Assembly: GCF_016583565.1 (NCBI RefSeq)
Contig: NZ_NRRF01000033.1
Location: forward strand, 1-54,572
Length of the DNA stretch: 54,572 nt
From: Thiocystis violacea
Lineage (GTDB): Bacteria > Pseudomonadota > Gammaproteobacteria > Chromatiales > Chromatiaceae
Reading direction: 5' to 3'
The notes beneath the pieces were generated by a model. That model was not told the DNA's origin and made no database searches. It saw only the letters and a list, made by a program, of their open reading frames with translations. Position numbers and translations under genes: made by a program. The first letter of the stretch is position 1, and each line of letters begins with the position of its first letter. Shown one piece after another: positions 16,246 to 26,100 of this stretch.

Positions 16246-16827
16246 ATGGCCAGCAATGCAGAACGACAACGCGCCTACCGTGAACGGCTGAAATCGAGCG
16301 GATTGACCAGGGCCACCGTCTGGTGTGACCCGGTTACAGCCAGCGCCTTGGGCCGGATGAAGCCGCAAGACCTCACCGCCTTGGTGGCTGGAGCCGATAG
16401 CCAACTGTTATCAGGTAACGCCCTGGATGAAGCGCGTGCTGAAATCGAGCGGCTGAAACGGAACCTTTCTGTTCTGAGCGAGCGGATCGCCGATCTACCG
16501 CGCGAGCCCGGCCCGTCCGGCTTCCGTGATCCTGCGCTGGAAGCGGAGTTCGAGGAGTACCTGAAGGAGCAGACCATGCAGAACACCCTCACCGACCGCG
16601 ACCGCCGCATCCTCGAAGCGAAGCGCGCCGGCCTATCCGTCCGCACGATCGCCACCCGTACAGGAGCGCCAGAGCCGGCCGTGGTCGAGGCGCTTAATCG
16701 ACTGCGCTCAACCGCCCGGGAGCTGCGCGACGACGGCCAGACGCCCGCAGGGATCGCCCTGGAGATGGGTATCACCGAAGCCGACGTGTCGGCTGTCCTC
16801 AAGTGGCGAGTCGTCAAGCTCGGCTAG
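16246..16827 (+). CDS. Two-part DNA-binding-type regulator (193 aa)
   Basis: The N-terminus (MASNAERQRAYRERLKSSGL, then RATVWCDPVTASALGRM) looks like the basic start and ribbon-helix-helix of small repressors common on plasmids and islands. A coiled-coil linker (EARAEIERLKRNLSVLSERI) follows. The C-terminal ~80 residues contain two helix-turn-helix-like segments (RAGLSVRTIATRTGAPEPAVVEALNRL and TPAGIALEMGITEADVSAVLK). The start follows a GAGGG site. Twin operators stand directly upstream and a strong terminator closes the gene. It is probably the element's autoregulated master or copy-control regulator; that role is inferred. Confidence 0.6.
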   Translation: MASNAERQRAYRERLKSSGLTRATVWCDPVTASALGRMKPQDLTALVAGADSQLLSGNALDEARAEIERLKRNLSVLSERIADLPREPGPSGFRDPALEAEFEEYLKEQTMQNTLTDRDRRILEAKRAGLSVRTIATRTGAPEPAVVEALNRLRSTARELRDDGQTPAGIALEMGITEADVSAVLKWRVVKLG

Positions 16828-16849
16828 GCGATCCACCATGACCAACCGA

Positions 16850-16870
16850 CCCGCCGAGTGGCGGGTTTTT
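16850..16870 (+). terminator. Rho-independent terminator of the element's last gene
   Basis: CCCGCC-GAGT-GGCGGG forms a six-base-pair stem with a four-base loop, followed by TTTTT. It lies 22 bp after the regulator stop. Confidence 0.85.
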
Positions 16871-16916
16871 CATGTCCGACGCCTGATTCCTACGGAAATA
16901 CTACGGCTTTTCGCAC

Positions 16917-16941
16917 TGTACCAGATGCGCACCATGTACCA
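16917..16941. repeat. Two TGGTACA boxes (inverted) next to the right end
   Basis: TGTACCA occurs at 16917-16923 and 16935-16941. These are the same heptamer, in inverse orientation, as the four near the left end, and they lie about 50 bp from the right core. They are candidate integrase arm sites. Confidence 0.5.
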
Positions 16942-16978
16942 GGTGAGCGGCTATAAGCCTATGTGCTGAAAGTAGTAT

Positions 16979-17080
16979 TTAGGCGCAGTACGTCCAGTCG
17001 AGCATCGGTGCGACGGAGAGGCGGCGGTCGAGCGCGGGCCGCTCGGCGGGCTGAAGGCGTTCGGCGGGTCGAGGATGCAT
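16979..17080 (-). pseudogene. dusA: Stranded original 5' end of dusA
   Basis: From ATG 17080 the frame begins MHPRPAERLQPAERPALD and continues RRLSVAPMLDWT, then runs into element sequence and stops (YCA, TAA). The part after ALD matches the DusA start exactly in protein sequence. This is the chromosomal N-terminus that the insertion cut off from the body of the gene at 7884-8891. Confidence 0.85.
16992..17005. other. attR core (right attachment site)
   Basis: GTCCAGTCGAGCAT is identical to the left core at 8797-8810. To its right lies original dusA coding sequence, to its left element DNA. Confidence 0.85.
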
Positions 17081-17326
17081 CTGTGGTCTTGTGATCGGGG
17101 AAGCGGGCTGGGAGCGCCGGGCGTGGCGGCAACGCAGCAGGGGGCGCATTGCGTGCGGGGATGCTATCAAAAAGGCGCCCTTGGGATGTGACTCCGTGCG
17201 AAACAGCGGGGAAACGGCCCGCGTCGAGGTGGGCGTTTCGCGCGCGCCAACGGCCAAGCGCCTGAGCGCAGTCAGCGCCGGCGCCTGGTGTCCGGGCATG
17301 GGCGGCTTTGAAAGCCGCTCTTGCCG

Positions 17327-18703
17327 TCAGGGTTGCTCGCCGGGACGTCGAACGGGCTCCTTCATGGTTACCAGCTCTTCCGCGCTCCCAGGATGGATGG
17401 CGACCGTGTTGTCCAGGTCGGCCTTGGTGGCGCCCATCTTCACCGCGACCGCGAAGCCCTGCAGCATTTCATCAACACCGTCGCCGATGAGATGGATGCC
17501 GACCACACGCTCTTGCGGACCGGCGCAGACCAGCTTCATCGCGGTCTGGGGGCCGTGCGCGTTCAGCGCATAGCGCATGGGCGTGAAGCTGGTCTCATAG
17601 ACGGTGAGCACGTCGCCGTAGCGCTCGCGTGCCTCCGGCTCGGTCAGGCCGACCTTGCCGAGGGCCGGGTGGGCGAAGACGACCGTCGGGATGTTGTCGT
17701 AGTCCAGCTTCAGGTCCGACTTACCGTTGAACAGTCGCTCGGCCAGGCGTCGGCCCGCGGCGATCGCGACCGGGGTGAGCGGGTCGCGGCCCGTGATGTC
17801 GCCAAGCGCGTGGATGCCCGGCACGTTGGTGTTCTGATACGCATCGGTTGGGACGATCCCATTGGGTTTGACCTCGACGCCAGCCGCCTCCAGGTCGAGC
17901 ATGCGGGTGTTGGGCGCGCGCCCCACGGCCCAGATGACCTGGTCGAAACCTGTGAGCCTTTGGCCGTCACTGGCGGCCAGGACGAGCCCGGACGGCTCGC
18001 GCTCGAGCCCAGCGACCTCGAACTCCAGATGGATGTCGGTTCCGGCGGCCTTCATGTTCGCTTCCAGCGTCGCGCTGATGAGTGGATCGAACAGCCAGAG
18101 CAGGCGGTCTTCCAGGGCGACGATCGTCACCTCGGTGCCGAAGGCCCTCAAGACCCCGGCCAGCTCGACGCCGATGTAGCCGCCGCCGATGATGGCGACG
18201 CGCTTGGGCTGCTCCTCCAGTGCGAAGAAACCGTCCGAGGTGATGCCCAGCTCATTGCCTGGCATGCCGGGCACGATCGGCCGACCGCCGGTCGCGATGA
18301 CGATGTGGTCGGCGCTGTAGTGTTGGTCGCCGACGGCGATGGTGTGCGCGTCGACGAAGCGCGCGTAGCCGTCGATGCGGGTGATGCCCAACCGCTCGAC
18401 ATAGCCATCCCAATAGCTGTTGATCTTGGCGACATAGCCATTGCGTCCGTCGATCAGCGTCTTCCAGTCCAGGCCCTGGGCGCTGGCCCGGACGCCGAAA
18501 TCCGGGGCATCCGCCACGGCCTCGGCGAGGTGGGCGGCGTACCACATGACCTTCTTGGGAACACAGCCGGCGTTGACGCAGGTGCCGCCGAGTTTGCCGC
18601 CTTCGACGATGGCGACGCGCTGACCGAACTGGGCGGCCTTTTCCGCCACCGCGAGACCGCCGCTGCCGCCGCCGATGGCAATCAAGTCGAAATGCTGACT
18701 CAT
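17327..18703 (-). CDS. garA: Glutathione (probably glutathione-amide) disulfide reductase, NADH type
   Basis: The 458-residue flavoprotein has the FAD motif GGGSGG at 11-16, the redox pair Cys42/Cys47 ([13 protein letters not shown]), the nucleotide motif GGGYIGVE at 173-180, and the C-terminal active-site signature [10 protein letters not shown]. The family normally reduces oxidised glutathione with NADPH. Here the two arginines that bind the NADPH phosphate (E. coli R198 and R204) align with Leu and Trp in [13 protein letters not shown], and a Glu follows. This points to NADH use. An NADH-preferring glutathione-amide reductase encoded beside a peroxiredoxin-glutaredoxin is known from Chromatium, and the same pair occurs here. 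Whether the substrate is the amide or plain glutathione cannot be read from sequence. Confidence 0.85.
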   Translation of the reverse strand: MSQHFDLIAIGGGSGGLAVAEKAAQFGQRVAIVEGGKLGGTCVNAGCVPKKVMWYAAHLAEAVADAPDFGVRASAQGLDWKTLIDGRNGYVAKINSYWDGYVERLGITRIDGYARFVDAHTIAVGDQHYSADHIVIATGGRPIVPGMPGNELGITSDGFFALEEQPKRVAIIGGGYIGVELAGVLRAFGTEVTIVALEDRLLWLFDPLISATLEANMKAAGTDIHLEFEVAGLEREPSGLVLAASDGQRLTGFDQVIWAVGRAPNTRMLDLEAAGVEVKPNGIVPTDAYQNTNVPGIHALGDITGRDPLTPVAIAAGRRLAERLFNGKSDLKLDYDNIPTVVFAHPALGKVGLTEPEARERYGDVLTVYETSFTPMRYALNAHGPQTAMKLVCAGPQERVVGIHLIGDGVDEMLQGFAVAVKMGATKADLDNTVAIHPGSAEELVTMKEPVRRPGEQP

Positions 18704-18704
18704 G

Positions 18705-18755
18705 TTGCTGTACCTAGCCGATTGCTTTACCTAGCAGATTGCTCTGCCTAGGGTG
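18705..18755. repeat. Three imperfect 17-bp tandem repeats abutting the garA start
   Basis: Units TTGCTGTACCTAGCCGA, TTGCTTTACCTAGCAGA and a more diverged TTGCTCTGCCTAGGGTG follow each other directly. On the minus strand each carries CTAGG followed by AGCAA, so the ribosome-binding region of garA (TAGGTACAGCAAC-ATG) is itself one repeat. Confidence 0.7.
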
Positions 18756-18869
18756 AATTCAGTGCCGTATCCGTGAGCCTGCGGCTGTGTTCGGGCGTCG
18801 CGACCCGATGGTCGCTGCGCGAGGCCCGGAGCGCGCCGCTCGGCTGTCGCCTGCCCCAGAGCGCAGAAC

Positions 18870-18899
18870 GCCCTCCGCCCCAGGGTCGGGGAGGAGGGC
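18870..18899. terminator. GC-rich hairpin after the Prx-Grx gene
   Basis: GCCCTCCGCCCC and GGGGAGGAGGGC pair over 12 bp with one mismatch across a six-base loop. It lies 30 bp after the stop of the Prx-Grx gene. There is no T run on either side, so it may be a processing or attenuation hairpin rather than a true terminator. Confidence 0.4.
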
Positions 18900-18929
18900 G
18901 CCGGCCGGACATGCGAAGGATGGGGCGTA

Positions 18930-19664
18930 CTAACGCTCGGCCAGCCAGGCCAGGACGGCGTCGGAGCCGCCGATGTGCTTGCCGTTCACGAAGACCTGGG
19001 GAACGCTCGCCGCGTTGGAGACCGCGCGCAGCCCCTGCTCGGTGTAGTCCTTGTTCAGCACCAGTTCCTCGAAATGGATACCGGCATTGCGCAGCGCCTC
19101 TTTGGCCTTGACGCAGAAGGGGCAGCCGTCGCGACTGAAGACCGCGACATCCATCGGCTTGGGTGCTTCCGGTGCGATGTAGCCGAGCATGGTGTCGGCA
19201 TCCGAGACTTCGTAGGGGTCGCCTTCGACGTCCGGCTCGATGAACATCTTCTCGACGACGCCATCGCGCACCAGCATGGAATAGCGCCAGGAGCGCTTGC
19301 CGAAGCCGAGCGCGTCCTTATCGACCAGCATGCCCATGCCGGCGGTGAAGTCGCCGTTGCCATCGGGGATGAAGGTCACGTTCTCCGCGCTTTGCGACTC
19401 CTTCCACTCGTTCATCACGAAGGTGTCGTTCACGGACATGCAGACCACCTCGTCCACGCCATGCGCCTTGAAGGCCGGGACCATCTGGTTATAGCGCGGC
19501 ACATGCGAGGAGGAGCAGGTTGGGGTGAAGGCACCCGGCAGCGAGAAGACGACGACGGTCTTGCCGCCGAAGATCTCATCCGTGGTCACATCGACCCACT
19601 CGTGGCCCTTGCGGGTGTGGAAGGTCACACTGGGGACGCGGCTGCCTGTACGATCTTCGAACAT
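18930..19664 (-). CDS. garB: Peroxiredoxin-5/glutaredoxin fusion (thiol-dependent peroxidase)
   Basis: This hybrid peroxidase reduces peroxides using glutathione or glutathione amide. The Prx5 domain (1-160) has the peroxidatic Cys50 in PGAFTPTC. The glutaredoxin domain (170-244) has CPFC at 181-184 and the GSH-binding [14 protein letters not shown]. Length (244 residues) and spacing match the hybrid enzymes of Haemophilus and Chromatium. ATG 19664 follows AGGAG; the eight-residue upstream extension lacks support. The gene lies upstream of garA on the same strand with a 226-bp gap, so oxidised thiol made here can be recycled by its neighbour. The name garB is used by analogy to the Chromatium pair. 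Confidence 0.9.
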   Translation of the reverse strand: MFEDRTGSRVPSVTFHTRKGHEWVDVTTDEIFGGKTVVVFSLPGAFTPTCSSSHVPRYNQMVPAFKAHGVDEVVCMSVNDTFVMNEWKESQSAENVTFIPDGNGDFTAGMGMLVDKDALGFGKRSWRYSMLVRDGVVEKMFIEPDVEGDPYEVSDADTMLGYIAPEAPKPMDVAVFSRDGCPFCVKAKEALRNAGIHFEELVLNKDYTEQGLRAVSNAASVPQVFVNGKHIGGSDAVLAWLAER

Positions 19665-20190
19665 GGTAAAGCTCCTGGCTGTCATCAAAAGATTGGTTGA
19701 TGTAACACGGACTGATATCGGGGGTTGAGCCTGCGCGTGCCGCTGTCTGCGGCCTGCTGGAGTATCATCCTACGCAATGATGCGTAATCTGGAAAATGGA
19801 TTGTTAAAATCGTTCCGATCGTTAATGCCGATAAATGGGCGCCTGCCCCAATACCATGACGGCATCTGTGGTCTTGCGGCGCTTGGATCAAGCCCGATCA
19901 CGTCTTCAGTGGTCGAGCCTGATCCCCTGGCCCCGCACGTCCTCCGCCGAGGCCATTTGCGTTGCGGCTGACTCGCGGTCGTAACCGGCAGCCGAGGATA
20001 GCGATCCCGCGGTGACGACCCCGTCGCAGAACCCGCTCGCAAGCCACAGAAACGCCGATCGGATGCAGCAGTGCCGGAATTTCGCCGCCGCTGCTGCAAC
20101 TTGCTATCATCGCCGCCCATTGATCGACGGCCTGTCTTAACCAGCTGACGATGACGGCATGCTCGCCGCCTCGAGATTTGGAGACTGGAT
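19665..20190. other. 526-bp divergent intergenic region (garB / glk)
   Basis: No convincing gene is present. The stretch 19785-19835 is AT-rich against the background and probably holds promoter elements for the divergent genes. I could not identify a clear OxyR or other operator. Confidence 0.5.
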
Positions 20191-21171
20191 ATGCGCTTTT
20201 TGGTGGGTGATATCGGTGGAACCAAGACAGCACTTGCCGTCGCGCAGACGGACGGTGAGCGCGTCGAGCTCTCCGAGCCCAAACGCTATCCGAGCGCCGC
20301 ATTCGGCACCTTCGATCAGATCGTCCAGCGCTATCTCTCTGAAACGGGGATCGATTGCCGCTTCGCCGCCTTCGCGGTTGCCGGTCCCATCCAGGACAGG
20401 CGCTCCGAGACCACCAACCTTCCCTGGGTGCTGGATGCGGATGCCCTGGAGCAGACCTTCGGTTTCGCGGGCGTGGAGCTCCTCAACGATCTGGAGGCCG
20501 TGGCTTGGGGCGTTCCCGCCCTGCAGCCGCAGGACCTCGCCGAGATCCACTCGGGCGATGCCATGAGCCGCGGTAATGCCTGCGTCGTCGCCGCCGGCAC
20601 CGGGCTCGGGCAGGCCGGCCTCTTCTGGGATGGCGTCTGCCATCATGCGTTCGCGACCGAGGGCGGACATACCGACTTCGCGCCCGTCGATGACCTGGAG
20701 TTCGCGCTCCTCTCCTACCTCAAGCTTCGCTACGGTCGTGTCAGCTGGGAGCGCTTGGTCTCTGGTCCAGGCATCGCCAACATCTACGAGTTTCTGCTGG
20801 CTCGCCACGATGTCCGCCCGCCCGACTGGATGCAGAAGGCCATCGACGAGGGCGGCGACACGGCGGCGGCAGTCGCCCAGGCCGCGGCGGATGCGCGCTG
20901 CGCGCTGTGCGCCGAGGCGATGGATCTCTTCATGCGGCTCTACGGGCGCGAGTCCGGCAACGTGGCCCTCAAGCACATGGCGCTCGGCGGCGTCTATCTG
21001 GGCGGAGGCATTGCGCTCAAGAACCTCGCGTATCTGCGCAAGGGCGGCTTTCTCGAGGGCTTTTTCGATAAGGGGCGCATGGGCTCGCTGATGCGGCGGA
21101 TGCCCGTGCGCGTGATTCTGCAGCCGCACACCCCGTTGCTCGGTTCAGCCCGTTTCATGGCGGCGCGATGA
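20191..21171 (+). CDS. glk: Glucokinase
   Basis: The 326-residue protein belongs to the proteobacterial glucokinase family, which phosphorylates glucose with ATP in the cytoplasm. The phosphate-binding loop GDIGGTKTALA is at residues 6-16. The sugar-binding stretch LLNDLEAVAWG is near 100, the catalytic-base context GTGLGQAGLFWDG near 138, and EGGHTDFAP near 160. The start follows GGAGA by a suitable distance. It stands alone between divergent garB and tamA, about 150 bp upstream of tamA. Confidence 0.93.
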   Translation: MRFLVGDIGGTKTALAVAQTDGERVELSEPKRYPSAAFGTFDQIVQRYLSETGIDCRFAAFAVAGPIQDRRSETTNLPWVLDADALEQTFGFAGVELLNDLEAVAWGVPALQPQDLAEIHSGDAMSRGNACVVAAGTGLGQAGLFWDGVCHHAFATEGGHTDFAPVDDLEFALLSYLKLRYGRVSWERLVSGPGIANIYEFLLARHDVRPPDWMQKAIDEGGDTAAAVAQAAADARCALCAEAMDLFMRLYGRESGNVALKHMALGGVYLGGGIALKNLAYLRKGGFLEGFFDKGRMGSLMRRMPVRVILQPHTPLLGSARFMAAR

Positions 21172-21325
21172 AGCCGGCCGCTGTTGTCCGCGATCGGGGA
21201 GGGCGTGGGGTCGGACCGGGCATCGCCCGCTCGAGCGCGCGCAGGCGGCGCGCACGGTCTGGTCGCGGCATTTGCGGCAGGCGGCTACACTGCGGCTACG
21301 GCATGACCCCGATAAGGAAGTGAGT

Positions 21326-23173
21326 GTGACCTCTAGATCCTTCGCCGTTCAGCAGGCCGATAAACCCCAGATCCAGCCGCGGCATCCGACGACACCGCGC
21401 CGAATCCTCGCGCCGCCCGCCAGTGTCCTGCTCTTCTTGCTCGCTGTGTTGGTCTCGACGCCGGCCTTGGCGCTCAAGTTGAACGTGCGTGTCGAAGGGC
21501 TCCAAGGCGAGCAGGAGGCCAACGTCCTGGCGCTGCTCGACATCTATCAGGAGCGCAGCGAGAAGGAGCTGAACGCGGCACGGGTCCAGGCGCTGCATCG
21601 GATCGCGCCCGAGCAGATCCAAGACGCCCTGGCGCCCTTCGGCCTTTACAGGGTGCAGGTCAAGGACAGTCTGGAGGCGCCGCCGGGTGGGGATGGCACT
21701 TGGACCGCCACCTATCGCGTCGATCCGGGTGCCCCGGTGAAGATCGCGACAGTGGACTACCAAGTGACGGGCGCGGGCGCGGAGGATCCGGCCTTCCCCA
21801 AGACCTTCCCGATGAAGGTGGGGGATGTGTTGCTCCACGCCAGCTACGAGAAGGCCAAATCGGACATCCGCTATGCCGCCTCGTCCAATGGTTTTCTCGA
21901 CTACCAGCTCACTCGCCACCAGGTGCTCATCGATCCGGTCGCCTATCAGGCCCACATCTTCTTCGACATGGAGACCGGGCCGCAGTATCGCATCGGCAAG
22001 GTCAGCTTCACCCAAGACCTCCTCGACGAAAGCCTCTTGAATCGCTATGTGCGGATCAAGTCGGGCGACGTCTATGATCCGGATCGGCTCATGGGGCTGC
22101 AGGCCAGGCTGCTGGGGACCGAGTATTACGGCGACGTGGAGATCGTGCCGCATACGGACGAGGCTGGTGCGGACAACGAAGTGCCCATCGAGGTCATTGC
22201 CGAACGTAACAAGGCCAACAAGTACCGGATCGGCTTCGGCTATGCCACCGACGTTGGCCCCCGCGTCACGCTCGACTACAGACGGCGTTACCTCAATCGC
22301 TACGGTCACAAGCTCAGGGCCGAGCTGAGCCTGGCGCCCGCCCTGTCGCAGCTCGAACTGGACTACCGCATCCCCATCCAGGATCCGACCCGCGACTACA
22401 TCGTTATCAAGCCCAGCTCCAGCCTCTACGATACCTCGACCCGTCAGGGCTGGATCTATTCGGTCCAGGCGGCCCATTCGACGCTCACCCCGCGCGGCTG
22501 GCGCCGCAACATCGGTATCGACTACAGCTATGAAGATATCGAAACGGCCGCGGACTCTCTGGGCGCCACCAACGAGCTGGCCCCCAACATCTCCTGGTCC
22601 AAGACCGTCTCGGACGACCCCATCAACACCAACAAGGGCTATCGCCTCAAGTACACCCTGCTGGGGGCCTTCCAGGGTCTGGTCTCCGAGACCTCCTACC
22701 TGAGCGGCCTGCTCCAGTTCAAATGGGTGAAGCGCCTGTCGGAGAACTACCGCTTCATCACGCACACCGATCTTGGCGCCACCTGGGCCGACAGCGTCGA
22801 CGACCTGCCCGCCAGCCGCCGCTTCTACGCCGGTGGCGACAGCTCCATTCGCGGTTGGGGCTTCGATGCCCTGGGCCCCAATGCTCCGATCACCAATGAT
22901 ACGGTCGGCGGGCGCTATCTAGCGGTGGGAAGCCTCGAGCTGGAGCGTCGTATCACCGGACCCTGGAGCGCGGCGGTCTTCACCGATTTCGGCAATGCCT
23001 TCGATCCCGACTATGAGCAGGAACTGGAGCAGAGCGTCGGCGTCGGCGTGCGCTGGGCCTCGCCCATCGGGCAGGTGCGTATCGATGTCGCCTTTGCGCT
23101 GACCAAGGACCAAGGCGACTACGAGGGCATCCCGCCCGCCCGGCTGCATATCGTGATTGGACCAGACCTATGA
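21326..23173 (+). CDS. tamA: Outer membrane translocation/assembly protein TamA
   Basis: TamA is the Omp85-family partner of TamB in moving outer-membrane proteins or phospholipids. The 615-residue product has a hydrophobic signal segment (ASVLLFLLAVLVSTPALA) and POTRA domains from about residue 50 to 270. A 16-strand-type barrel follows, ending in the Omp85-like ARLHIVIGPDL. Conserved barrel elements include FYAGGDSSIRGWGFDALGP, the RGWG lid-lock motif. The GTG at 21326 is chosen because AAGGAAG precedes it by five bases. The longer frame from 21272 has no ribosome binding site. It overlaps tamB by four bases. Confidence 0.93.
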   Translation: MTSRSFAVQQADKPQIQPRHPTTPRRILAPPASVLLFLLAVLVSTPALALKLNVRVEGLQGEQEANVLALLDIYQERSEKELNAARVQALHRIAPEQIQDALAPFGLYRVQVKDSLEAPPGGDGTWTATYRVDPGAPVKIATVDYQVTGAGAEDPAFPKTFPMKVGDVLLHASYEKAKSDIRYAASSNGFLDYQLTRHQVLIDPVAYQAHIFFDMETGPQYRIGKVSFTQDLLDESLLNRYVRIKSGDVYDPDRLMGLQARLLGTEYYGDVEIVPHTDEAGADNEVPIEVIAERNKANKYRIGFGYATDVGPRVTLDYRRRYLNRYGHKLRAELSLAPALSQLELDYRIPIQDPTRDYIVIKPSSSLYDTSTRQGWIYSVQAAHSTLTPRGWRRNIGIDYSYEDIETAADSLGATNELAPNISWSKTVSDDPINTNKGYRLKYTLLGAFQGLVSETSYLSGLLQFKWVKRLSENYRFITHTDLGATWADSVDDLPASRRFYAGGDSSIRGWGFDALGPNAPITNDTVGGRYLAVGSLELERRITGPWSAAVFTDFGNAFDPDYEQELEQSVGVGVRWASPIGQVRIDVAFALTKDQGDYEGIPPARLHIVIGPDL

Positions 23174-26100
23174 ACGAGTCGAGCCAGAACCCCGCGGAGA
23201 ACCAGGACGCACCGGGGGGCGAAGCACCGCCGGAGCCGCGCCGGCCGGCCATCGGCTGGCGGATCCTGCGCTGGTTGGGCGGCACGGTCTTGGTGTTGCT
23301 GCTGGTGGTGTTCGGCCTGCTCTTCTACCTCTTGGGAACCCAGTCGGGGCTGCGCACGGCCTTTGCGCTTGCCGACCGCTTCGTGCCTGGCATGCTGAGC
23401 GTCGGTGTGGCCGAGGGCCGCGTCCTCGGCCGGCTGCACCTGGAGGACCTGGCGCTGCATCTGCCGACGACGGATGTCGGTGTCGGCGCCTTCGACCTGA
23501 ATTGGTCGCCGGGTGCCATTTTTTCCGGCGTCTTGTCAGTCGAGCAGCTCGCCGCGCGCGACATCGACGTGACGCTCGGTCCATCGCCCGAGAAAGAGAA
23601 GGAGCCCTTCAGCCTGCCGAACATCGTCATCCCTTTCCGCTTCGATGTCGGTGAGGCGTCGGTGGATCGGCTGAGGATCCTGGAGCAGGGCGCGGACGCG
23701 CCGCTCTTCGCGCTGGAGCATGCCGCGCTGAGCGCGAATCTGGTGGGCAGCGAGCTACAGGTCGCGAGCCTGGAGGCGCTGCTGGAGCAGCCCCAACTGG
23801 CGGCGAATGCCAAGGGGCGTGCCAACCTGACCGGCGACTATCCGCTCGGACTCGACCTCGACTGGCAGCTGGATCTGCCGCCGGACGCCAAGCTGGCGGG
23901 CAAGGGCAAGATCAGCGGTGACCTGCAGCGCCTGGCCGTCGAGCACAGCCTGCGCGGGTCGGTGGACGCTGACCTGAAGGCCCAGGTGCGGGACGTCCTC
24001 GGCCGGCCCGCCTGGGACGGTTCGTTTGCCGTCCTCAAGGTCGATCTCCCGGCCTTTCAGTCGGACCTTCCCGCCGTCGAAACCGGCGCCAAGCTCGAAA
24101 CCCGCGGTGATCTGGACCAGGCGACCCTGGTCGGAACCCTGGACGCGCGCGCGCCGAATCTCCCGGACTTCGGTCATCTCGCCCTTGCCCTCGATCTGCT
24201 CTGGAAGGAGAAGCGACTCACGATCAACCGGCTCGACATGACCGAGCAGGTGTCCAAGGCATCCTTGGACGCCAAGGGCGAGCTGGATCTGAATCCTCAG
24301 CCTGGGCGTTTCTCGATCAAAGGCGATTGGAAGCAGCTGCGTTGGCCGCTGAGCGGAGATCTGCTCGCCCAGTCGCCCGAGGGCAAGGTCGATGCCTCCG
24401 GCAGTTTCGAAGACTTCGTCTATGCGCTCGATGCCCTGGCTCAGGGGCCGAGCTTCCCGAGCGCCAAGATCGCCGCAAAGGGCAGGGGCTCGGCGCAGAA
24501 CACTCAGCTCGACGTGCTCCGGGTCGAGACCTTGGACGGCGTCCTGGAAGCTGGCGGCACTCTTGCGTGGGCACCCGAGCTGGGCTGGGACTTCAAGCTG
24601 CACGGCAAGGATCTCAATCCCGGCAGCTTCGTCGAGGGGCTCGACGACCGCATCGCGCTCAATCTCCAGACCAAGGGTGCCCTGGCGCAGTTCGACTACG
24701 ACCTGGTGACCACCACCCAGGGTCCAGGTCTGCCGCCGGCAAGTCTGACCCTGATCGGCGCCGGCGACCTCAAGCAGACGCAGGTCGAGACCCTGAAGCT
24801 GGACATCCTCGACGGGCGGATCCAGGGGCAGGCCAAAGTGGATCTGGCTCCGAAGATCGGCTGGGATGCCGCGCTCAGCATCGCCGGCATCAATCCCGGA
24901 AGCTATGCGCCCGAGTGGCCGGGCCGGATCGACGGCAGGCTCAGCAGTCAAGGGACACTGGAGGAATCCGGTCCGAATCTCACCGCGGTCATCGAGCAAC
25001 TGAAGGGCACGCTGCGCGGCTATCCCATCGCGGCCGCCGGCAAGGTCGCCGTGGCGGGCAAGCAGGTGCGCCTCGACGGCGTCACCGCGGAGTCCGGCCC
25101 CAGCAAGCTGCGGGTCGACGGCGAGATTGCGGATGCCCTGGATCTCAGCTTCGCGCTGGCGTCGCCGGATCTCGCGAGCGTCCTGCCGGAGGCCAAGGGC
25201 AGTCTGGATGTTCAGGGCAAGGTGCGGGGCGCGCTGGATGCGCCCGACGTCAAGCTCGACCTGCGCGCGCGGGATGTCGAGTTTGCGGGCAATGGCATCG
25301 CCAGCCTCACGGGAGACGCGGATGTCGGGCTTGGCTCGGACGGACGTTTCGCCGTGCGGCTCGATGGCAAGGATCTCGCCGCCGGCGGTCTGCGCTGGAA
25401 CCAGCTCGCGGTGCGCGGCGATGGCTCGCTGCCGAATCATCAGCTCTCGGTGTCGCTGACCGGTGAACAGCTGTCGACCAAGGTCGCCCTGTCCGGAGGG
25501 CTGACCGATGCGGGCGGCTACAAGGGACAGCTCACGACGCTGGACTTGAGCGCGCCGGACGCCGGTGCCTGGCGTTTGCAGCGTGCCGCGCCCTTTGCGG
25601 CCGAACCGCCGAAGATCGCGGCGGGTCCACTCTGTCTGCGCCACGCCAAGGGGTCGGGCGGCTGCGTCGACTTCGACCAGTCCAAGGCCGGTCAATGGAC
25701 CGCCAATGTCGATCTGGACAAGCTCGATTTCGCCCTGCTTGAGCCATTCCTGCCCGCGAATCTGACTGCCAAGGGGCTCGGGCGAATCAAGGGACGGTTT
25801 ACGGCTCAGGGTGCGACCTTGACCGGCGGTGCCACGGCTGAGATCCCCGAGGGCGTGCTGAGTCTGGATCTGGGCAAGGGGCAGCGCGAGAAGCTCGACT
25901 TCTCCAGCGCGCGGCTGCGGGTGGATGCTAAGGGTGGCGGGCTCTCGGCCAGCCTGGGCCTGCCGCTCAAGGCGATTGGCGAGGTGCGGGGCGAGTTGAG
26001 TCTGCCTGGCTGGCGGCTCGATGATCCGGCCCGTCCGGACCAATCGCTGCGTGGCAATCTCAGGGCCAAGGTCGATAACCTCTCCCTGATCGCCAACATG

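Larger units (their letters stand above)
8797..17005. mobile_element. ~8.2-kb integrative element inserted in dusA (phage-satellite-like)
   Basis: The element is bounded by a 14-bp direct repeat (GTCCAGTCGAGCAT). Its left copy lies within dusA and its right copy within the stranded old dusA start. It encodes a tyrosine integrase next to the left end, then rightward genes: an unknown coupled gene, small ORFs, a DUF3987 ATPase, two C-x2-C proteins, a coiled-coil protein, a Mor-like activator and a DNA-binding-type regulator. No capsid, tail, terminase, lysis or relaxase gene is recognised. dusA is a known integration hot spot for tyrosine recombinases. The gene set suggests a replicating element that depends on a helper for transfer. 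Whether it is a phage satellite or a mobilizable island is unresolved. Confidence 0.85.

Noticed and set aside
17077..19876. 15-bp repeat GCATCTGTGGTCTTG at 17077 and 19862
   Set aside because: Only two copies, no similar flanks and no relation to a gene start. A chance match cannot be excluded.
23755..26043. 762-codon antisense frame over tamB
   Set aside because: No family motif, and it lies wholly inside TamB, whose repeat pattern is unmistakable.
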